64,000 nucleotides of DNA, taken from Coemansia sp. RSA 487. Lineage: Eukaryota; Kickxellomycota; Kickxellomycetes; Kickxellales; Kickxellaceae. The stretch is taken from positions 33,084 through 97,083 of the forward strand of contig JANBRJ010000065.1 of assembly GCA_027577595.1 (NCBI GenBank), given 5' to 3'. Both the position numbers and the translations under genes were made by a program. Numbering within the stretch: position 1 is the stretch's first letter; every line of letters begins with the position of its first letter. The notes below the pieces were generated by a model, which did no database searches, was not told where the DNA came from, and saw only the letters and a list, made by a program, of their open reading frames with translations. Shown here piece by piece: positions 11,562 to 25,600 of this stretch.

Positions 11562-14500
11562 ATGGCGTCACGGCTGGATAGACTGGTGGCGTTGCTAGAT
11601 AGCGGAGCCACGCCTTTGGTGCGGGCGACAGCGGCACGGCAGATCGGGGGGATACAGAAGCAGCACCCGGAGGAGCTATTCCGGCTGTTAGCACGCGTAT
11701 ACGAGTATGTGGGGAGCAAGAGCTGGGACACGCGTGTGGCAGCGTCGCAGGCCGTTGAAGCGATAATCAAGGAGGTCAGCGACTGGGACCCTAATGGCGA
11801 TGAGCAAGATGCAGCTGGCAATGGAAACATCGTCGTTGTCAAAAAGGAAGAGGATATTTCAATGGACGACGACAGCGACATGCTGACGTTTGCACAGTTC
11901 AATGTGGACTCAGTGATAAAGCATGGAAGGCTGCTGCTTGGATCTGCAGGTCGCGAGTATGACGACGACGAAGCGATGGCCGGACTGGATCCACAGCAGC
12001 GGATAGCCGCACAGCGTGCGCAGATGCGGAAGCGGCTGGGAATAGGAGCACAGTTTTTGGACGAGGATCTCCTGGACGACGTCGACCTAGGTGCTGATGA
12101 TTTGGCGGCCGTTGGCAGCAATAGGAGCAACAAGCTACGTGGACGGAAACGCAAATCTGATCCGTCATCTCCACAGCTGCAGCCATCTCCACCATGCAAA
12201 CGCGAGGCGCCGTCACCAGTGGAGGAAAGCAGTGGAGCACCTGATATCGATATGAGCAAGCTGAGCGCACGCGAGCGGAATCGGCTGAAGCGCAAGGCGC
12301 GGATCGGGGGCAAGAAGAAAGCCAAGGTCGACCTGGGACCAAAGAAAAGCAACGGTAATGGCAATAGTACAGCACAGTCGTCCGATCCAGAGACTCCTCC
12401 GGGTCCGATCCTCAGCAAGTCGGGGGCAGTAGATGTGACGGAGCAACCCGGCGGCGATTCAATCGTCGTCGAGTCGAAGCGGGCGGACACGCGCGAGGCC
12501 CTGTTTGCCATCAGTGAGGGCACGTGGGCGTTCGAGAGCCTTGTCGAGGTCTTGTGCATCGACCTGTTTGACCCGTCATGGGAGGTGCGGCACGGCGCTG
12601 GCATGGCATTGCGCGAGATATTCAAGCACCACGGGCATTGCGCAGGCCGCGTGGCCGGCACATCGGTGGTTGAAAACAGTAGGCGCAACCAGCGGTTCCT
12701 TGAGGATGTGTGTGTGCGCCTTATGTGTGTGTTCACGCTGGATCGGTTCGGTGACTTTGTGTCGGACCATGTGGTTGCACCGGTGCGCGAAACGTGTGCA
12801 CAGACGATGGGCGTTGTTAGTCAGTTCCTGACGCAGCCGCTATTGGTGGCCACGCAGCAGGCGCTGTTACAGCTGATTGCGCGCGGGGCAGGCAGCACCA
12901 GTTCTGCCGAAGAAGAAGGAGGAGCCACGGTATCGCCGATCTGGGAGGCACGGCACTCGGGATTGTCGGGACTACGGTATATCGTGGCGGTGCGGCGGGA
13001 CATGGCGCCTCTTCTGGTGATGGGGACGCTCGATGCTGCACTTGCCGGGCTTCGGGACCACGACGACGACGTGCGGTCTGTATCGGCCGAGGCATTGCTT
13101 CCTTTGGTCGATACGATGGTGACGTGCCAGCCCACACGGATTCTTGACGTTATCAACGGAGTGTGGGCAGCGCTGACCGATCTGGGCGACGATCTGACTG
13201 CATCGGTCGCTAGCATCATGGAGCTTCTGGCGCGCCTGTTTTCGCACCCACAGGTCCGTGCCGCGGTCATTGAGGCTGGCAGACATGCACCCGAGCGCTA
13301 TGCATTTCCCGTTCTTATACCGCAGCTGTACCCGTTCTTTCGTCACACAATAGCCAGCGTGCGCAAGGCCACAGTGCAGTCACTTTTGACATTTGCCTCG
13401 ATGCAGGAAGCTACAAGGACTGGCGAGGGAGAAAACGAAGCTAGTGCGCTTGTGCCATCGCCGTCGCTATTACAGAACACCACCACCAACACCACCATCA
13501 CCAACGGCCAGTCTGGTGATACAGTGCTGTCAGCTTCGTCAGCGGAAGCGGTTCCATGGGCAGACACTGCCTGCTTGCGCCTAGTATTCCAGAATCTAGT
13601 GCTTGAGACAAACACCGAGATCCTCGAGCTTTCTGCGAAACTTTGGGAGGCGCTTCTCCGACAATGCTGCTCCGCAGAAGGCAAAGAGAATGACAAAGAA
13701 GGAGGCTGCGTGCAAAAGTTGTTACCACCGAATGTGATCAGCGCAATGTTCCGACTGGCATCGACGCCGATTGGCGTGCCTCTACCTCAGCGGCTTCTCT
13801 ACGACTCACGATGCACCAGCACAAGCGCGGCAGAAACGACGACGATACCGATATCAGCAGCTGGGACCCTGGTGTCATCCAGATACAATGTGGATAAGCC
13901 AATGATCCAGCAGGACCGTGGGCTGATTAGCCGCGAGACCATTATGCGGTGTCGCGTGCAAGCAGCAGCGGCGCTTGGGCTGCTGGCTGCAGCATGGCCA
14001 ATATCATCCCGTGCTGAAACACTGGACAGTATCCTGACTGATGCGCTGCGGTCCGGCTGGTCGCTGCAGTGCCAGCTGGCTAGCGTTGTGATTGAGGAGA
14101 TGGTGATGGCCGAGCGCACGGGTCTTTTTGCTGGATCAGCCTTGTGTGAAGCGAACAACAGTGGTTATCCAATGAACACTGGCACTGCCACTCAGCTGGA
14201 ATCATCCGAATTTGTTGACCACTTGCGCGACACGGTAACCGGCGTGCTCAACGGCACTGGGGAGCTTTTACCGCGTTCGATGGTGAAACGCGGCATAGCA
14301 TACTACGATATGCAGCGGTCGTTGGCGCACATTCACGCTAACTGTCAAGTGCTCTATGACACATTCAGAAACGACGCCAAGATCCCTGATGCTGCAATTC
14401 CCATTCTTCCGCCCCTTGATTCAACAATGTCTAGCCAAAATGCTGGTAGCGTAGAAGAGATATTTACATTGGTAACGGCCGAACACCTTTGCAGCGACGA

Positions 14501-14976
14501 CGAATTTAACCGTCTCTTGGGGCAGGTCAGTGCGCGGGTGCTTACTGCACGCGTGCGGTCGACACTGCTGGAACGGCGACAGCGAGTGCGCGCATCAATC
14601 GAGTACTACCAGCAATTGCAGCAGCAGCTGGATGTGTCGACCAATGCGGCGCTGGCTGGCGCACTGGTGGGTATCGGGAAACTACCAGCTAAGCTCAACG
14701 CAGTACTGCGTGCAATCATGGCGGCCATCAAGCTGGAGCCGTCGGAACTGCTACAAACACGCGCGGCTCAGGCAGTGGCGCGGCTGGCAGCGCTATGCTA
14801 TTGTGCGGAGGAGAACACCACGCCAAGGAAGGGCCCTGCAGACAAGATGGTCCGCAATTTGGCTACGTTTGTGTGTTCGGACCCATGGACGACGCCTGTG
14901 TTTGCGCAGCGTGCGAGCCAGGAAGAATCTATCCTGATGCTGGAGATGGTACAACGTGAGCAGGCGATGCGCGAGA

Positions 14977-15014
<38 letters not shown>

Positions 15015-17945
15015 CAGCAACAGCAGCAAGGTGGAAAAGGTGCCAACGGGTCTGCACAGACTGGCGACACCAGCAATGCGCTGATGGCAGCGGCAGCGAC
15101 AGCAAGCGCACAGGCCAGCCAGCGAAAGAAACGGCGCGGCAAGGCCGCTGCAGCTGCGGGTTCCGAGTCCGATCAAGTGCCCTCGCAGGGAGACTGCGAG
15201 ATCCCACTGGTGCAAGCCTCTGCGTTGGCCGCAGATGAGCACGAGAAGGAGCAGGCGGCGCGACTAATTGTACGAGGTGCCGAGAGCGCAGTGACGGCCA
15301 TAGCACGGCTGTTCGGCGCTGGTGTCATGCGCCATGTACCGAAGCTGTGGGAATGCGTGTCCGCACCATTAACCGCCGTCTATGGCCCGGCTGTAGATGC
15401 CTCCATTGGCGGCGGCGGTATGTGCAGCGCCGAGGTACTAGCAGCCGCCGATGCAGCATTTGCCAGCAACAACAACGACAACAGCAGCGCACAATCGGTA
15501 ATCGATGCGCTACGTGTGCTACTGGCGCTGTCGCCGGCGCTGGACGCATCGCTGCATCCGTATCTAGTGGGTGCACTGCCGTGGGCAATGAGCGCGCTGG
15601 CAAGTCGGTTCTCAGCGGTGCGGCACATGGCGGCGCGCACATTGGCTGAGATGTGCTTTGTGGTGCGTGCCGAGGCAATGCAAGCGTTTGTGCAAAGCGT
15701 ACTGCCGTCTCTGGGCGACACAACGCAGACGCACCGCAGGCAAGGCGTGGCAGAGGCTATCTACTACATAGTGCAGCGGCTGGGGACGGGCGTGCTTGCG
15801 TACGTGCCGTTTCTGATGGTGCCAGTGCTGGGGCGTATGAGCGATGGCAACGAGCAGACGCGGCTGGTGTGCACGAACTGCTTTGCGCAGTTGCTGAAGC
15901 TGGTGCCGCTGGAGGCCGACATCCCGGATCCCGATGGACTGACAGCCGAGCTGGTAGAGCGGCGCGAGCATGAGCGCAAGTTCTTGGCTCAGCTGATGGA
16001 CCCGACCAAGCTGGAGTCGTTCCGGATCCCCGTAAAGATCAACGCAACGTTGCGCAAGTACCAGCAGGAGGGTGTGGACTGGCTGGCGTTCCTCAACAAG
16101 TACGAGCTTCACGGAATACTATGCGACGACATGGGGCTGGGCAAGACACTGCAGACTATTTGCGCCGTCGCGTCAGACCACTTTTTGCGCGCGCAGAAGT
16201 TTCATGCGGCGCCCGAGGGAGCAGCCGCTGACTGCCGGCCGCTTCCCAGCCTGGTGGTGTGTCCGCCAACGCTTATCAGCCACTGGGAGCAGGAGATCTG
16301 TCGGTTTTCCGAAAATCTGCGGCCGCTGTGCTATGCAGGGACGCCGGCCGAGCGGCGGCCGCTGGTAGCGAATATTGCGGCTAACGAAGCCGACGTGGTA
16401 ATCATGTCGTACGATGTGGTGCGCAACGACATTGACCTTCTGGCAGCGCAGCATTGGAACTACTGCATCCTGGACGAGGGCCACTGCATCAAGAACGGGC
16501 GGACCAAGCTGACGCAGGCTGTGAAGCGCGTGCGTGCGCGGCGCCGCCTGATCCTGTCGGGGACTCCAGTGCAGAACAACGTCATCGAGCTGTGGTCGCT
16601 GTTTGATTTCCTGATGCCCGGCTTCTTGGGCTCCGAGCGCCAGTTCAACGAAATGTACTCGAAGCCCATCTTGGCGTCGCGTGATGCAAAGCAGATGTCG
16701 CATGCGCAGGTTGCTGGCGACGTTGCGCTCAAGGCGCTGCACAAGCAGGTTCTTCCGTTCCTGCTGCGTCGCATGAAAGAAGACGTGCTCAAGGATCTGC
16801 CGCCCAAGATAATCCAGGACTACTACTGCGAGCTGTCCCCGCTGCAGCGCTTCCTGTACACGGAGTTTGCAAAGTCCGCGGTCACTGGGAATCTGCGCAA
16901 ATCACTTGGCGTCGAAGGAGGCGATGCAGACCACCAGGAGGAGAAGACACAAGCTGGCGGCGATAGCAATGGTGGAAAGAAGCAGGTGACACATGTGTTC
17001 CAGGCGCTCCAGTACCTGCGCAAGCTGTGCAACCACCCGGCTCTGGTGCTGTCGCCCAAGCACCCACTGTACGCACAAGTGACCAGCGATCTCGGTGCCC
17101 GTGGCGCGGATCTGCACTCGCTGGACATTGCACCCAAGATGCAGGCGCTGCGGGACCTGCTGCACCAGTGCGGCATTGGCGTGCAGCGGTCCGTGCTGGC
17201 GGAGACCGGCAAAGCCAACGCCACGGATATCCTTGACGCCGACGCGGCGACCGACGCGGTCAGTGCCACGCACCGGGTTCTGATCTTCTGCCAGCACAAG
17301 GAGATGATCGCGCGGATCGAGCAGGATCTGTTTGCGCGCAACATGCCGTCGGTCACCTATATGCGCGTGGACGGCACTGTCGAGGCGCGCAGGCGACAGG
17401 AGATCGTCACGCGGTTCAACTCGGACCCTAGCATCGACTGCCTCCTGCTGACAACGCATGTGGGCGGCCTGGGGCTCAATCTGACGGGAGCCGACACGGT
17501 CATTTTCGTCGAGCACGACTATAACCCGGCCATGGATCTCCAGGCCATGGACCGTGCGCACCGGCTGGGCCAGACCCGCGTCGTCAACGTGTACCGGCTC
17601 ATCACGCGCAACACGCTGGAGGAGAAGATCATGGGACTCCAAGCCTTCAAGCTCCACATGGCCAACACAATCGTTAACCAGCAGAACTCGGGTCTCTCGT
17701 CCATGAACACTGACCAGCTGCTTGATCTGTTCAACGTATCGCCGCCTTCTGGTGCCCGCAGCTCTTCGGCATCGGCGCAGCAACCAGGCGGTGCTTCTGC
17801 TGCTGCTTCTGGGAAATCAAACGACGCGGGAGGCTCTTCAAAGTCCATCTCCAAGGCTATCGAGGGCCTCGAGGAGCTCTGGGATGCCAGCCAGTACGAG
17901 GACGAGTACAATCTGGACACCTTTATCTCGTCGCTCCAGCAATAG
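11562..17945 (+). CDS. MOT1: MOT1/BTAF1, TBP-associated Swi2/Snf2 ATPase, 2127 aa
   Basis: Mot1 uses ATP to strip TATA-binding protein from DNA, redistributing TBP between promoters in the nucleus. The protein starts with the family's N-terminal motif (SRLDRLVALLDSGATPLVR), followed by HEAT repeats over roughly residues 1-1450 that grip TBP. The C-terminal Swi2/Snf2 motor has Walker A in CDDMGLGKTLQT near residue 1522, the DEGH box in ILDEGHCIKN near 1635, SGTPVQNN, and the helicase C-lobe with HVGGLGLNLTGAD and AMDRAHRLGQT near 1965-2010. Length is slightly above yeast Mot1 (1867 aa). The excess includes a 17-Gln run (14979-15029) followed by a Lys-rich linker. It is one uninterrupted exon with a strong family match at both ends. 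Confidence 0.97.
14979..15029 (+). repeat. CAG/CAA microsatellite in MOT1 (17 Gln)
   Basis: Seventeen consecutive Gln codons, the first part pure CAG and the second part mixed with CAA. It lies in a linker of the HEAT region, so it should tolerate length changes. Confidence 0.9.
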
Positions 17946-18325
17946 CCTTTTGTGTTTTCAGTTTTAATATTTCAAATAGATTGCCACTGCTGCTTCCACG
18001 GACAATCCGAGGCATGCCATTGTTGTTGGATTATTCGGAAAAGTGGAAAAGGGAAGCTGGCAGATCCTTCAATTTGATTTGTCTGATAGGACAAGACTGC
18101 CTTTTTTTTTACATGGGCTGTGTAAACAGAAAGCTTGTTTATTTTCAGGTGTATCACTCACATTTCTCTTTTTTTTTCTTGCTTGGTCAAGTATAAGAAA
18201 CCATCGTCCCTCCTCTCGCTGTCTCTTTCGAACCTTCTCTTTTTTCTTTCTTTTTTCAAATCTTTTCAATATAAGAACGTTTTCCTCCTTTTTCCCCCCC
18301 TTCAATAGCCAAGGAAACACTGAAA
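17946..18325. promoter_or_regulatory. MOT1 3' flank and ERG6 promoter region
   Basis: 380 nt. The last 200 nt before the ERG6 ATG are strongly pyrimidine-rich on the plus strand (CTTTTTT, CCTCTCGCTGTCTCTTTC). An ATCACTCAC element at 18153-18161 weakly resembles a sterol regulatory element but does not match the core well. No gene. Confidence 0.4.
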
Positions 18326-19450
18326 ATGTCTAGCTCTACCAGCAACAAAATTCTCGAACCAACGCCCGAGCTATCGCAAGCGCTTCATGAAAAGGTAGTG
18401 GACGACCAGTCCTCTGCCTCGCTTGTTACCAGGCTCCGTGGAAAGAACAAGGAGCTTCAAACGCAATCAGTCAACACGTACCAGCAGTTCTGGAAGGACT
18501 CTGACAACAACAACGAGGACTCGCGTACGACGATGTACAAGACGCTGACCAACACGTACTACAACTTGGCCACCGACTTCTACGAGTACGGGTGGGGCGA
18601 GAGCTTCCATTTTGCACGTAAAAGCGTAGGCGAGACGCTGCGCGAAAGCATCCGTCGTCACGAACACCATTTGTTTAGCGCTGCCCGTATTACTGCTGAT
18701 ATGAAGGTGCTTGACGTCGGGTGTGGTGTCGGTGGCCCCGCTCGCGAGTGCATTAGGTATACTGGTGCCCATGTCACGGGACTCAACAACAACGACTATC
18801 AGATCCAGCGCGCTCGCATTTACGCTGACAAGTACAAGCAGCAAAAGTTCTCAGAGTTCGTTAAGGGCGATTTCATGCATATGCCGTTCAGCGACGCATC
18901 GTTTGATGCAGTCTACGCTATCGAGGCCACTTGCCATGCCCCGGTCCTCAAGGGCGTGTACGCTGAAATGTACCGTGTGCTGAAGCCGGGAGGCTACTTT
19001 GCTATCTACGAATGGTGCTTGACCGACAAGTTCGACGAGAACAACGACCTCCACAGGAAACTGGCCCTCGATATCGAGCATGGCGATGGAATTGCCAAGC
19101 TCTTCAACACCCGCGTGGCGCTGCAGGCTGCAAAGGAAGCTGGCTTCGAAATCCAAGTTGCGTCGGACCTAGCTCATGAAACCCAGGTTGGTAATGAGAT
19201 CCCATGGTACGCGGATCTGGACGTTGGCCTCGTCAACTTCAGCGGGCTCCAGGGCTTTGCGCGCTCGCAGGTGGGTCGCGTCTTCACCACCAACGCTGTC
19301 AAGCTCCTCGAGAAGGTCGGCATTGCCCCCGCTGGCACCGTCCAAGTCCAGGAGGTCCTTTCCACCGCCGCCGACGGCCTTGTTGCGGGCGCAAAGAAGG
19401 AAATTTTCACCCCCATGTACTTGATTGTTGGCCGCAAGCCCCTCAACTAA
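18326..19450 (+). CDS. ERG6: ERG6, sterol 24-C-methyltransferase, 374 aa
   Basis: Transfers a methyl group from S-adenosylmethionine to C-24 of zymosterol to give fecosterol in ergosterol synthesis, at the ER or lipid droplets. The sterol-binding signature YEYGWGESFHFA is near residue 87-98. The SAM-binding glycine motif VLDVGCGVGGPAREC is near 127-141, followed by GLNNNDYQI and FEWC-type downstream motifs (AIYEWCLTDKF). The C-terminal sterol methyltransferase domain ends in TPMYLIVGRKP. Length is typical (yeast Erg6 is 383 aa). Single exon, ATG in AAAATGTC context. It is convergent with the FMP27 homologue, with about 200 nt between the stops, including AATAAAA near 19541. Confidence 0.97.
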   Translation: MSSSTSNKILEPTPELSQALHEKVVDDQSSASLVTRLRGKNKELQTQSVNTYQQFWKDSDNNNEDSRTTMYKTLTNTYYNLATDFYEYGWGESFHFARKSVGETLRESIRRHEHHLFSAARITADMKVLDVGCGVGGPARECIRYTGAHVTGLNNNDYQIQRARIYADKYKQQKFSEFVKGDFMHMPFSDASFDAVYAIEATCHAPVLKGVYAEMYRVLKPGGYFAIYEWCLTDKFDENNDLHRKLALDIEHGDGIAKLFNTRVALQAAKEAGFEIQVASDLAHETQVGNEIPWYADLDVGLVNFSGLQGFARSQVGRVFTTNAVKLLEKVGIAPAGTVQVQEVLSTAADGLVAGAKKEIFTPMYLIVGRKPLN

Positions 19451-19651
19451 AAAGTGTCTGTTTTACGTCTTCTCCCCCTATCTCCCTTCTTTTAATTGGT
19501 AACAAGCTGTTTCAACAGTCGGTTTAAACAAAATCACCTATAATAAAAATTTCAACAATTTCGAAAACACTGCCTATATTTCAGGACAAAAGCACGCCGC
19601 AGCCAGAAAAAAACTGAGAATCAAGAAAAAAGAGCAAACTCTACAACTATA

Positions 19652-22600
19652 CTATCGCCTGTTGTTGTCCTGCGACATCCCTGCATCTGGATCAGCAGTT
19701 GACGCGCCCGTTGCGCTTCTAACCACAATCGGAGGAACATCGAGGGTGCTGCTTTTCTCTTCTTTTTCTGCTGCTGCTGCTTGTATAGCTCCAGAGGATG
19801 ATGACGACGACAGTGTCGTGCTCGTAAGCCGACGAGGCAGCAGCGATGGCGGCTCGCTTTCGCGATCGGGCACATTGGTGCCATAAGAGGTGCTCGCTGG
19901 CATCATGTGCATGTGCATCGCAGAGTACAGCGGTCTGCCCGCCGGCGATCCGCTTGGCCCTGCTAGCTCGTCTCCCCGTCTGATGCCTGGGCCTTCCGAG
20001 ACGCTCCGCTCCTGCGACTCGACAGGTCGCTGTCTCCACAGCGAAGCCACGGAGCTGCTTGAATCGGCCAAAGGCGAGTTTCGCGGAAGTACGTTGGGAA
20101 GCCGCATCCCCATGAGCTTCCTCGGATCCAGAATCATGTACTTGGACATCTGTGCCTTGCTTTTGGTTGAATGGATCGATGCCGCATCGTCTGTCTCGCT
20201 CATGTACGTCTGCTGCTGCTGTTGCGGTGTTTGCTGCCGCACAAAGCTGGTAGATGCCTGGCTGTTGGATCTCGACCGCGATCCTCCAGGAGCCGAGTCT
20301 TCACCATGCTCCCGTTCAGCAATACTCGGCCGAACCACGCCGCCGCTTACTATAGGGCCGCTCTCAACCTCCAAAGCTCGAATCGGGATAGAGTTCCCCG
20401 AGGAATACAATTCGCGATCCGAAGCCATGCTTCCGCTGCCAGCCAAACTGGCCGCCATTTCCTCCTCCACGCGCCGATCCATCTCGATCAGAAGCTTGCG
20501 TGCCTCCCAGTCCGGCCCAAACGACGACTTACTCCACGCCTTGCGGTTATGCAGCTGCCTAAACTTCTCCTTCACCAGTGCTCCGGTGTGGTGCACAACA
20601 ACCGACATGTACTCCTTCTTGACTTGCATCAGCAGCTCATAGTACGACTCGACCTGGTTTCGCAGCTCCAGCGTCGGAGCATGGAACTCAAAGTCGCGTA
20701 GATCCGTTATGTTGCTTGCACGCCGCCCCTGATACGAGATGCACAGCGTGCTTCCGCCAATCTTGATGTTGAGGAACGTCTTGTTGTTACTTGCACGCTT
20801 CTTCATCTGGTCCACTTGGTTTCGGTTCTCGCCGCCCCTGGACATGTTGATCATCGCGTTGCTTTCCGAAAACAGCGACATTGGTGTGCTGCGTCCAGAA
20901 TACGGCGACAATACAGTAGAGCCCTGCAAAGGAGAGTTCAGCGGCGCCTGTTGTGCTGCGCGGGCTTCAGACTCGGGGCCTGGTGTTGCAGACAACGATA
21001 GTGAAGGCCCCGGCGTGCTGCGCATGCTGCTGCTCGGCGTTGCTCTGTTCTGGTCGTCGAGGTTCCTGCGCAGCCGCGAAGTAAACAGCGATTTGGAGCC
21101 GCCCACAGCGCTGCTGGCGTTGTGGACAGACCCGATGGAACCAGGGGCTGTGGAAGATACTGGCGACTGGATCGCGCTTGCAGAGCCGGCTCCGCTTTCA
21201 CCATCAGGGCCAGAAGCGGCGGTCTTGTACGCTGAGCCGGCTGTGTCGCCGTGCAATCCCGCGCCTTGTCCGCTATCGTTTCCGCCATTGCCGCTGTTGT
21301 TGTCCTGAGGCGGGTAAAGGTAGTTTATGAGCTTTTGAGCGATATCGTGTGACAGCTGCAGACGAATGGGGAACAGGTTGACCTCGAAGCGCTCAACAAT
21401 GCTGATTCCGCCAACAGGCGCCAGCTCGGACCACCGCACACGAATCATCTTTTCCACGCAGAAGTCGGGCTTCGGCTGCTTCGGCTGGATATACGGACCG
21501 ACAAGATCAGTAAACATCGGGTCGGGCAGGCGGTTCACTATGTAAAGCAGATGCACTTCACTGAGCAAGTGCGTTGCCTGGTCCGACGTGGTCACTGCCT
21601 TGAGCGATGCCCATCGCAGCGTCATGTCGCACAGAGGCTGCTCGTCGTTCTCCAGCATGTGCCATGTTGCCTTGCTGATGAACAGATGGATCGTTCTTGC
21701 AATTGCGCCATGGGTCTCGCCACCCGCACGTCTTCCTGTGGAGCGCGAAGACAAGAATGATGTCGACGACGACGACAGCCCAGATACAAGGCCATCTTTT
21801 CCACGGCTAGTCGAAGCATCTGCTTTGCTGCTGCTGCCACCACCAGTAGTAGTAGCAGTGGTGGTGGTGGTGGTGTTTTTGCGGCTAGGGCGACCAGAAA
21901 CAGATGCGCGGTCGCTGCCATGTTCACCAGTGGTCAGCGAGCTCATCGCTGGTTGTCTGGACCGCTTGATGCCACTACTGCTCGTCTTGGACAACTTTTC
22001 GAGCTTCCTCTGTTGCTTTATTTGCTTCTGGGCTGCTCCAAAGACATCCATCGCAGTGCGCAACTGCTGCTCAAGGGCTCGCCGATGCCTATCAAGCGTA
22101 AGCAGCGAGTTGGCCTGAAAGCGCTGGCGCGAGATGTCGAACCCACGCTCCAGCAGCATATTTGCTCCGCTGGATACGGCCCGCCAGGACTCGCGGAACA
22201 GAATAACATTGCTGTGCTGCACCGTGTACCAGTCGTGGATGATCGGTATCCGCTCTCGCAGCGCCTCCTGTGTGACCTGGATGATCGAGAGCAGGCCGCT
22301 CAGATCGCTCATGTCCATTCCAAGCAGAATTGTGTTGAGGTGGTCCATGTATGCCGCCTTCTCCGGGTCGCTAAACACAAGCAGATCAGTGACGGTCTCG
22401 TACATAGCGATGTACTGCTCAGCCGTGCACGCAAGGTTAAGCTCGGGCAAAAACACTGAAAAGTGATTAGCACGATGGGAAAGACCCTGGCTGCTGCCTG
22501 TTGCCTCGGCATCGTCAATCGAATCTATAAACGACGAAGTGCTGAGGTTGTCGGGGACATCGTCGTGATCGACGCTGCCTTTGGAACCAGAGCGGCCACG

Positions 22601-25600
22601 GGTTTCATCGTGTTCCTTTGTGTGCGGTGCTGCAGACATGCCATCGGCCTTTGAGCCGTCAATATGGTCATCTGCAGCAGAAGCATCAGCATCAGCATCA
22701 GCTCCAGCATCAGCATCAGCTCCAGCATCAGCATCAGCTCCAGCATCTTTACCAGTACCAACAGCATCCTCCTCGGTAGCCATGCTCGGCCGCTCGCTAG
22801 TGTCACCCTGAATCCGATACGGGTTTGCCTTATCGTAGACTACCAGGCCATTGTTGCGGTCCATAAGGCGCTTGTACTTGCTTAAATCCTCGAGCCACCA
22901 TGCCTTTCTGCGCTGGCTGTTCTTGCGCCGTGCCTTCTTTGTGCTCTTCGTGCGAGACGGCGGGCGGCCGCTCTGATCTGTTGCCGGCTCTGCATCAGCT
23001 TCTCTACTGAAAGCAATCTCCTCGTCATTGTCACTATAGGAGCTGCTGCTACGGTTATCGTCATCGCGGCTCTGGCTAGCTATGCCGCTATTCTCTTCAA
23101 GGTCTTCAAAGATACCACGCACCTTGTGTTTTGACTGGCTCAGGAGAAGCTCGATCGGGATCCACGCCGGCCAGATGGTACTGAGCCTCGACGAATTGCC
23201 TTCATTCCTCGAGCCATACGTGCAGTCCACAAAGTAGGCAGGCAGGTTTTCAAAATCACCGCGTTTGGCCGTAAAGACCTGGACGTTTTCAAGCTCAATC
23301 AGACTGCGCGTCTTGATAATCGACTCGTCATCGGGAGGGGTGACATGGAGGCTGCCTGATCCGTCTGATACAACGTTGTCAATGATATCGCTCTCGTTGC
23401 ACAGTAGAATCCGATGCAGCTGCACCCGCTCCGCAACAGCAATTGCAGATGTCGTGCTGTCATTCTCGTCGACACGCATTGACACTTGCGAGTTCAGGAA
23501 CTCTACCAAGATCGAGTAATAAGGGCGGTAGTGCAGAAAGTCGTCCCACACGCTCTTCAGCCCTCGCTCAAACTTGTTGTCCACAAGCTTCGTCTTGGAC
23601 GGCCTATATCCCTCCTTTCTGCGCTCCTTGGGCTTCTGCTTAGTCTCTGTCGAACCGTGCCTGTGCTCATGCTTGTTCTTGTGCTCACGCTCATCCTTGT
23701 GGTGGCTATGCGGCCGTCCTGACTTTGGCTTGCCAAACACAGCCATCTTTGACTTCCAGGTGGATCCTTTGGATGAATCCTTTGCTGCACTGCGCTCAGA
23801 AAGGCGGTCGTTGCTTCGCAGGCGCCGCAGAAGCCCAGGCAATTGGATTGAGCGGTTGGACGACGCAGACGCAACGCTGTTCTGGCTGGTGGACGACCTG
23901 CGCCTACGAGCTTCCGGCAAACCGTTTTCCGCATGCGGAGCCAGGAACTGCTGCGGTGCGTCGGCTGGTCTGCCTTCAGGCTGCCGTGAGCTTTGGCGAT
24001 GCCGGGAAGGAGGATGTGCCTGGCTTCTGCCGCCGACTGACGAAGATGATGCCTTTTTAGCTGAGGGCTTCGGCGCTACGGGGATAGAAGCCCCGCGGTC
24101 AGCACCATCCTGCCCCTTGGGCGAAGCGCCTTTGCGCACCACCTTTGTTGCTGTTTCTGACATGTAGTACGAGATCGCTGTCAGGCAGTCTTGGATATAC
24201 AAAAAGCGCATCAGCTTGTCCCGTACTTGCGTGGTCCAGATCAGGTATCCAGAATAGATCAGGCAGCGGTGGCGATAGAGCGATGCAAGTACCTTTTCGA
24301 CCTGCTGGGTGTCGTGATCCAGCTCCCCGTCGTCGTTGTCGTTGAAGTCAAGCGGCCCGGCTGGCTGCGCCGAAGAAGACACGTTTGGATCAACGCCGAG
24401 GAAACGCAAACAGCGGTTTATAAGCTTCCGCCTGGCAACAAGCTCGTAGATATGCTCGGCTTTGCGGATCATCTCTCTGCGGTATTGCTCGTTGTGCCGG
24501 CTAGAGGCATGCTCAAACTCGTAACTAAGCACATCCAGCTCCGCTTGCTCGTGCGTAATAGCAGTGCCCAGCATCTCCTTGCGCTTGCACAGCAGCATTG
24601 CCTGCGTGGATCGCGAGTCGCGCATTATTACCTTGGGGTCTGGTCCAGTTGGCATCATCCGCGACATCTGGCTGTTTGTCGACAGCGTCTGCTCGGCAGG
24701 AATGCTCGGCTGGCGCCGGAGCTCTGCTGCAGCTGAGTCGCCGTCCAGTTCGCGCGGGTATTGCGATGGAGGCGACACAGCATTTATCGACTGCCGCGAG
24801 TTGCTTGTGGTAAGCCGTCTCTGGCGCGATCTCGCCAGCTCCAGCAAGTGGAATGACGACTTGTACTGCATCGCAGAATGGGGGCTTTTGCCATCCGCTG
24901 CCGGATCAGCTCCACCCCCTGGCTGCATATCAGAGGAGTATGGCGAGGAGCTGAATGTCGCTGGAGCAGGCGGAAGCTGGGGCGGAGGCGTCGAAGCCTT
25001 CTGCAGCTGTTGCCCTGTAGGGAATATGGTGCCCAAAAACCCAAAGTACGACTGCGTCGTTGTCGGCTGTGAAGAGATCGAAAGCGACACAGGTACCTGT
25101 GACGTGCTGCTGCTCTGGGGTCCAGCCACATCACCCTCAGAGGGCAAATTCTTGCTTGAGATCCAAGGCATCGACGTGTTACGGCGGTGTACAGCTGCGT
25201 CGATTCCTCCGCCGCTAACGCCCATAGAGGGGACACCAGCGCCGCTTGTAAATGGCCGAGAAGGGCGGCCGGCCTGCCTCAGGTCGCTAAGAGCACGGGA
25301 TCGGTGGGCACTAAGGCTGCGCTGAAGCAGTGAATGCTCGCCTGAATCGCTGTGATCCCCAAACGCACCTGCAATGGTCGAGGTCAGCGAAGCAAGGCCA
25401 TCAGGACCATACAGCACCTCCGGTTGCTGAGCAAGATGCTGTGGGACGCCAAACAGATCCACGCTGGCAGAGGGAAGTTTGGATGAAGCGACTTCGGGCC
25501 CCGCGCCTGACTTGGGCGATGGCGCACTGGCTGGTGGAGCATTGGAGTCAAGGATCTCGTCAAGAGCATCATCAAAACGCGTCCACTCGGGTCGCTGAGT

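Noticed and set aside
14793-15306. Leu/Cys/Ala-run frames on the minus strand opposite MOT1
   Set aside because: These are the antisense reading of the CAG repeat in MOT1.
18153-18161. Sterol regulatory element upstream of ERG6
   Set aside because: ATCACTCAC differs from the SRE core and a single weak match in 380 nt is expected by chance.
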